Below, in pieces: positions 63,560-64,000 of a DNA stretch of 64,000 bases; the first letter of the stretch is position 1; each line of letters begins with the position of its first letter. Below the pieces are notes generated by a model. It was not told the DNA's origin, ran no database searches, and was given only the letters and a program-made list of their open reading frames with translations. Location: contig NC_011026.1 of assembly GCF_000020525.1 (NCBI RefSeq), positions 3,229,457-3,293,456 of the forward strand. The letters run 5' to 3'. Source of the DNA: Chloroherpeton thalassium ATCC 35110. Lineage in GTDB: Bacteria > Bacteroidota > Chlorobiia > Chlorobiales > Chloroherpetonaceae. Position numbers and translations under genes: made by a program.

Positions 63560-64000
63560 TGTGTTGAAGCTTTCGTAAAAATAAGTCGTGAAAATAGTAC
63601 AACATTTTTTCAAAAACAAGTTTGCAGGTTCAGAACTTTGTTGTATTCTACTGGTTTCCAGTTCCAACTGTGTGCGAATTATTTGGTAGCTCTGGCTGTT
63701 TAGCCACGTTCTTTCCTCTGCTACGTGGATAACTTGTGGATAACTTGTATCTCACTTAATTTAACTGTTGGTAATTGTTATTCTTTAGGACGAGAACCGG
63801 TGATTATTTTTGTTTATATATGAATAAGTGCTTTTTATAAAACGAGTTATAGCGTCTCTCCAAACGTGGATAACCTTATTAGTTACGTTTTTATTTAAGA
63901 TTTTCAAGTCTTTTTCACAATATTTGGAATGCGGTAGATGTTGATAAGTTATCAACACGCGTGCTAAGTTATTAACTTTTCCTGACTTTAATACTTTTTG
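63560..64000. other. probable chromosome origin (oriC) with DnaA boxes
   Basis: No gene. Two sites match the TTWTNCACA box exactly: TGTGGATAA (63735-63743, minus orientation) and TTTTTCACA (63911-63919, plus). One-mismatch sites are CGTGGATAA at 63724-63732 and 63865-63873 (minus), and the divergent pair TGTTGATAA-G-TTATCAACA at 63939-63957. The stretch between is AT-rich, as needed for unwinding. The rpmH-side neighbour and the boxes make oriC likely; dnaA is expected just to the right. Confidence 0.8.

Noticed and set aside
1..64000. tRNA genes, rRNA genes, CRISPR arrays, insertion-sequence transposases
   Set aside because: No cloverleaf-like stretch, no rRNA-like sequence, no regularly spaced repeats and no transposase-like protein were seen by eye; short non-coding RNAs could still be missed.

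Overview
The window looks like the chromosome of a green sulfur bacterium (Chlorobiota, Chloroherpeton-like). It carries a bchF-bchC-bchX cluster for bacteriochlorophyll a synthesis, an isc Fe-S operon, many PAS-rich sensor kinases, and the conserved rpmH-rnpA-yidD-yidC block next to DnaA boxes. The species is inferred from these families; no 16S gene, tRNA or CRISPR array was seen. The right edge appears to be the replication origin, so dnaA probably lies just beyond base 64000.

Layout. 1-5 kb: gltX (cut by the left edge), a 55-residue membrane peptide, and iscRSUA read leftward. 5-9.4 kb: an alpha/beta hydrolase, a histidine-kinase-like protein without catalytic residues, a receiver-SARP regulator and a MerR regulator. 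9.4-14.7 kb: rfbD, a seven-bladed WD40 protein ending in a c-type haem motif, and a UvrD/PcrA helicase. 15-23.5 kb: a giant multi-PAS kinase split by a frameshift, then a receiver-PAS-kinase whose phospho-acceptor His is Asn. 23.5-33 kb: a TolC-MFP-RND efflux operon followed by a PII-like protein, two tandem C_GCAxxG_C_C cysteine proteins and a DUF2892 protein, with a divergent tandem-DUF302 lipoprotein. 33-42 kb: glycosyltransferases, a PIG-L deacetylase, apt, a TPR protein, a methyltransferase and a peptide-binding lipoprotein. 42-45 kb: bchF, bchC, bchX. 45-54 kb: tetR and a second MFP-RND-TolC operon, convergent with a TonB-dependent receptor. 54-60.8 kb: a hybrid kinase, a thiamine-binding-type small protein, a glycosyltransferase and a PAP2 phosphatase. 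60.8-64 kb: yidC, yidD, rnpA, rpmH and the origin.

How the parts fit. The isc operon supplies clusters for Fe-S enzymes, including BchX. BchF, BchC and BchX act on the chlorin ring on the way to bacteriochlorophyll a. The two efflux loci each have palindromes at their control regions, and the tetR-linked locus shares an 11-bp motif with the TonB receptor, suggesting one regulon.

Most unusual points: BchX with a C-terminal sigma region 4-like tail, the WD40-cytochrome fusion, two kinases without the phospho-acceptor histidine, an RND pump without the TM4 Asp pair, MITE-like repeats flanking the bchF-bchC block, and the frameshifted 13-PAS kinase.
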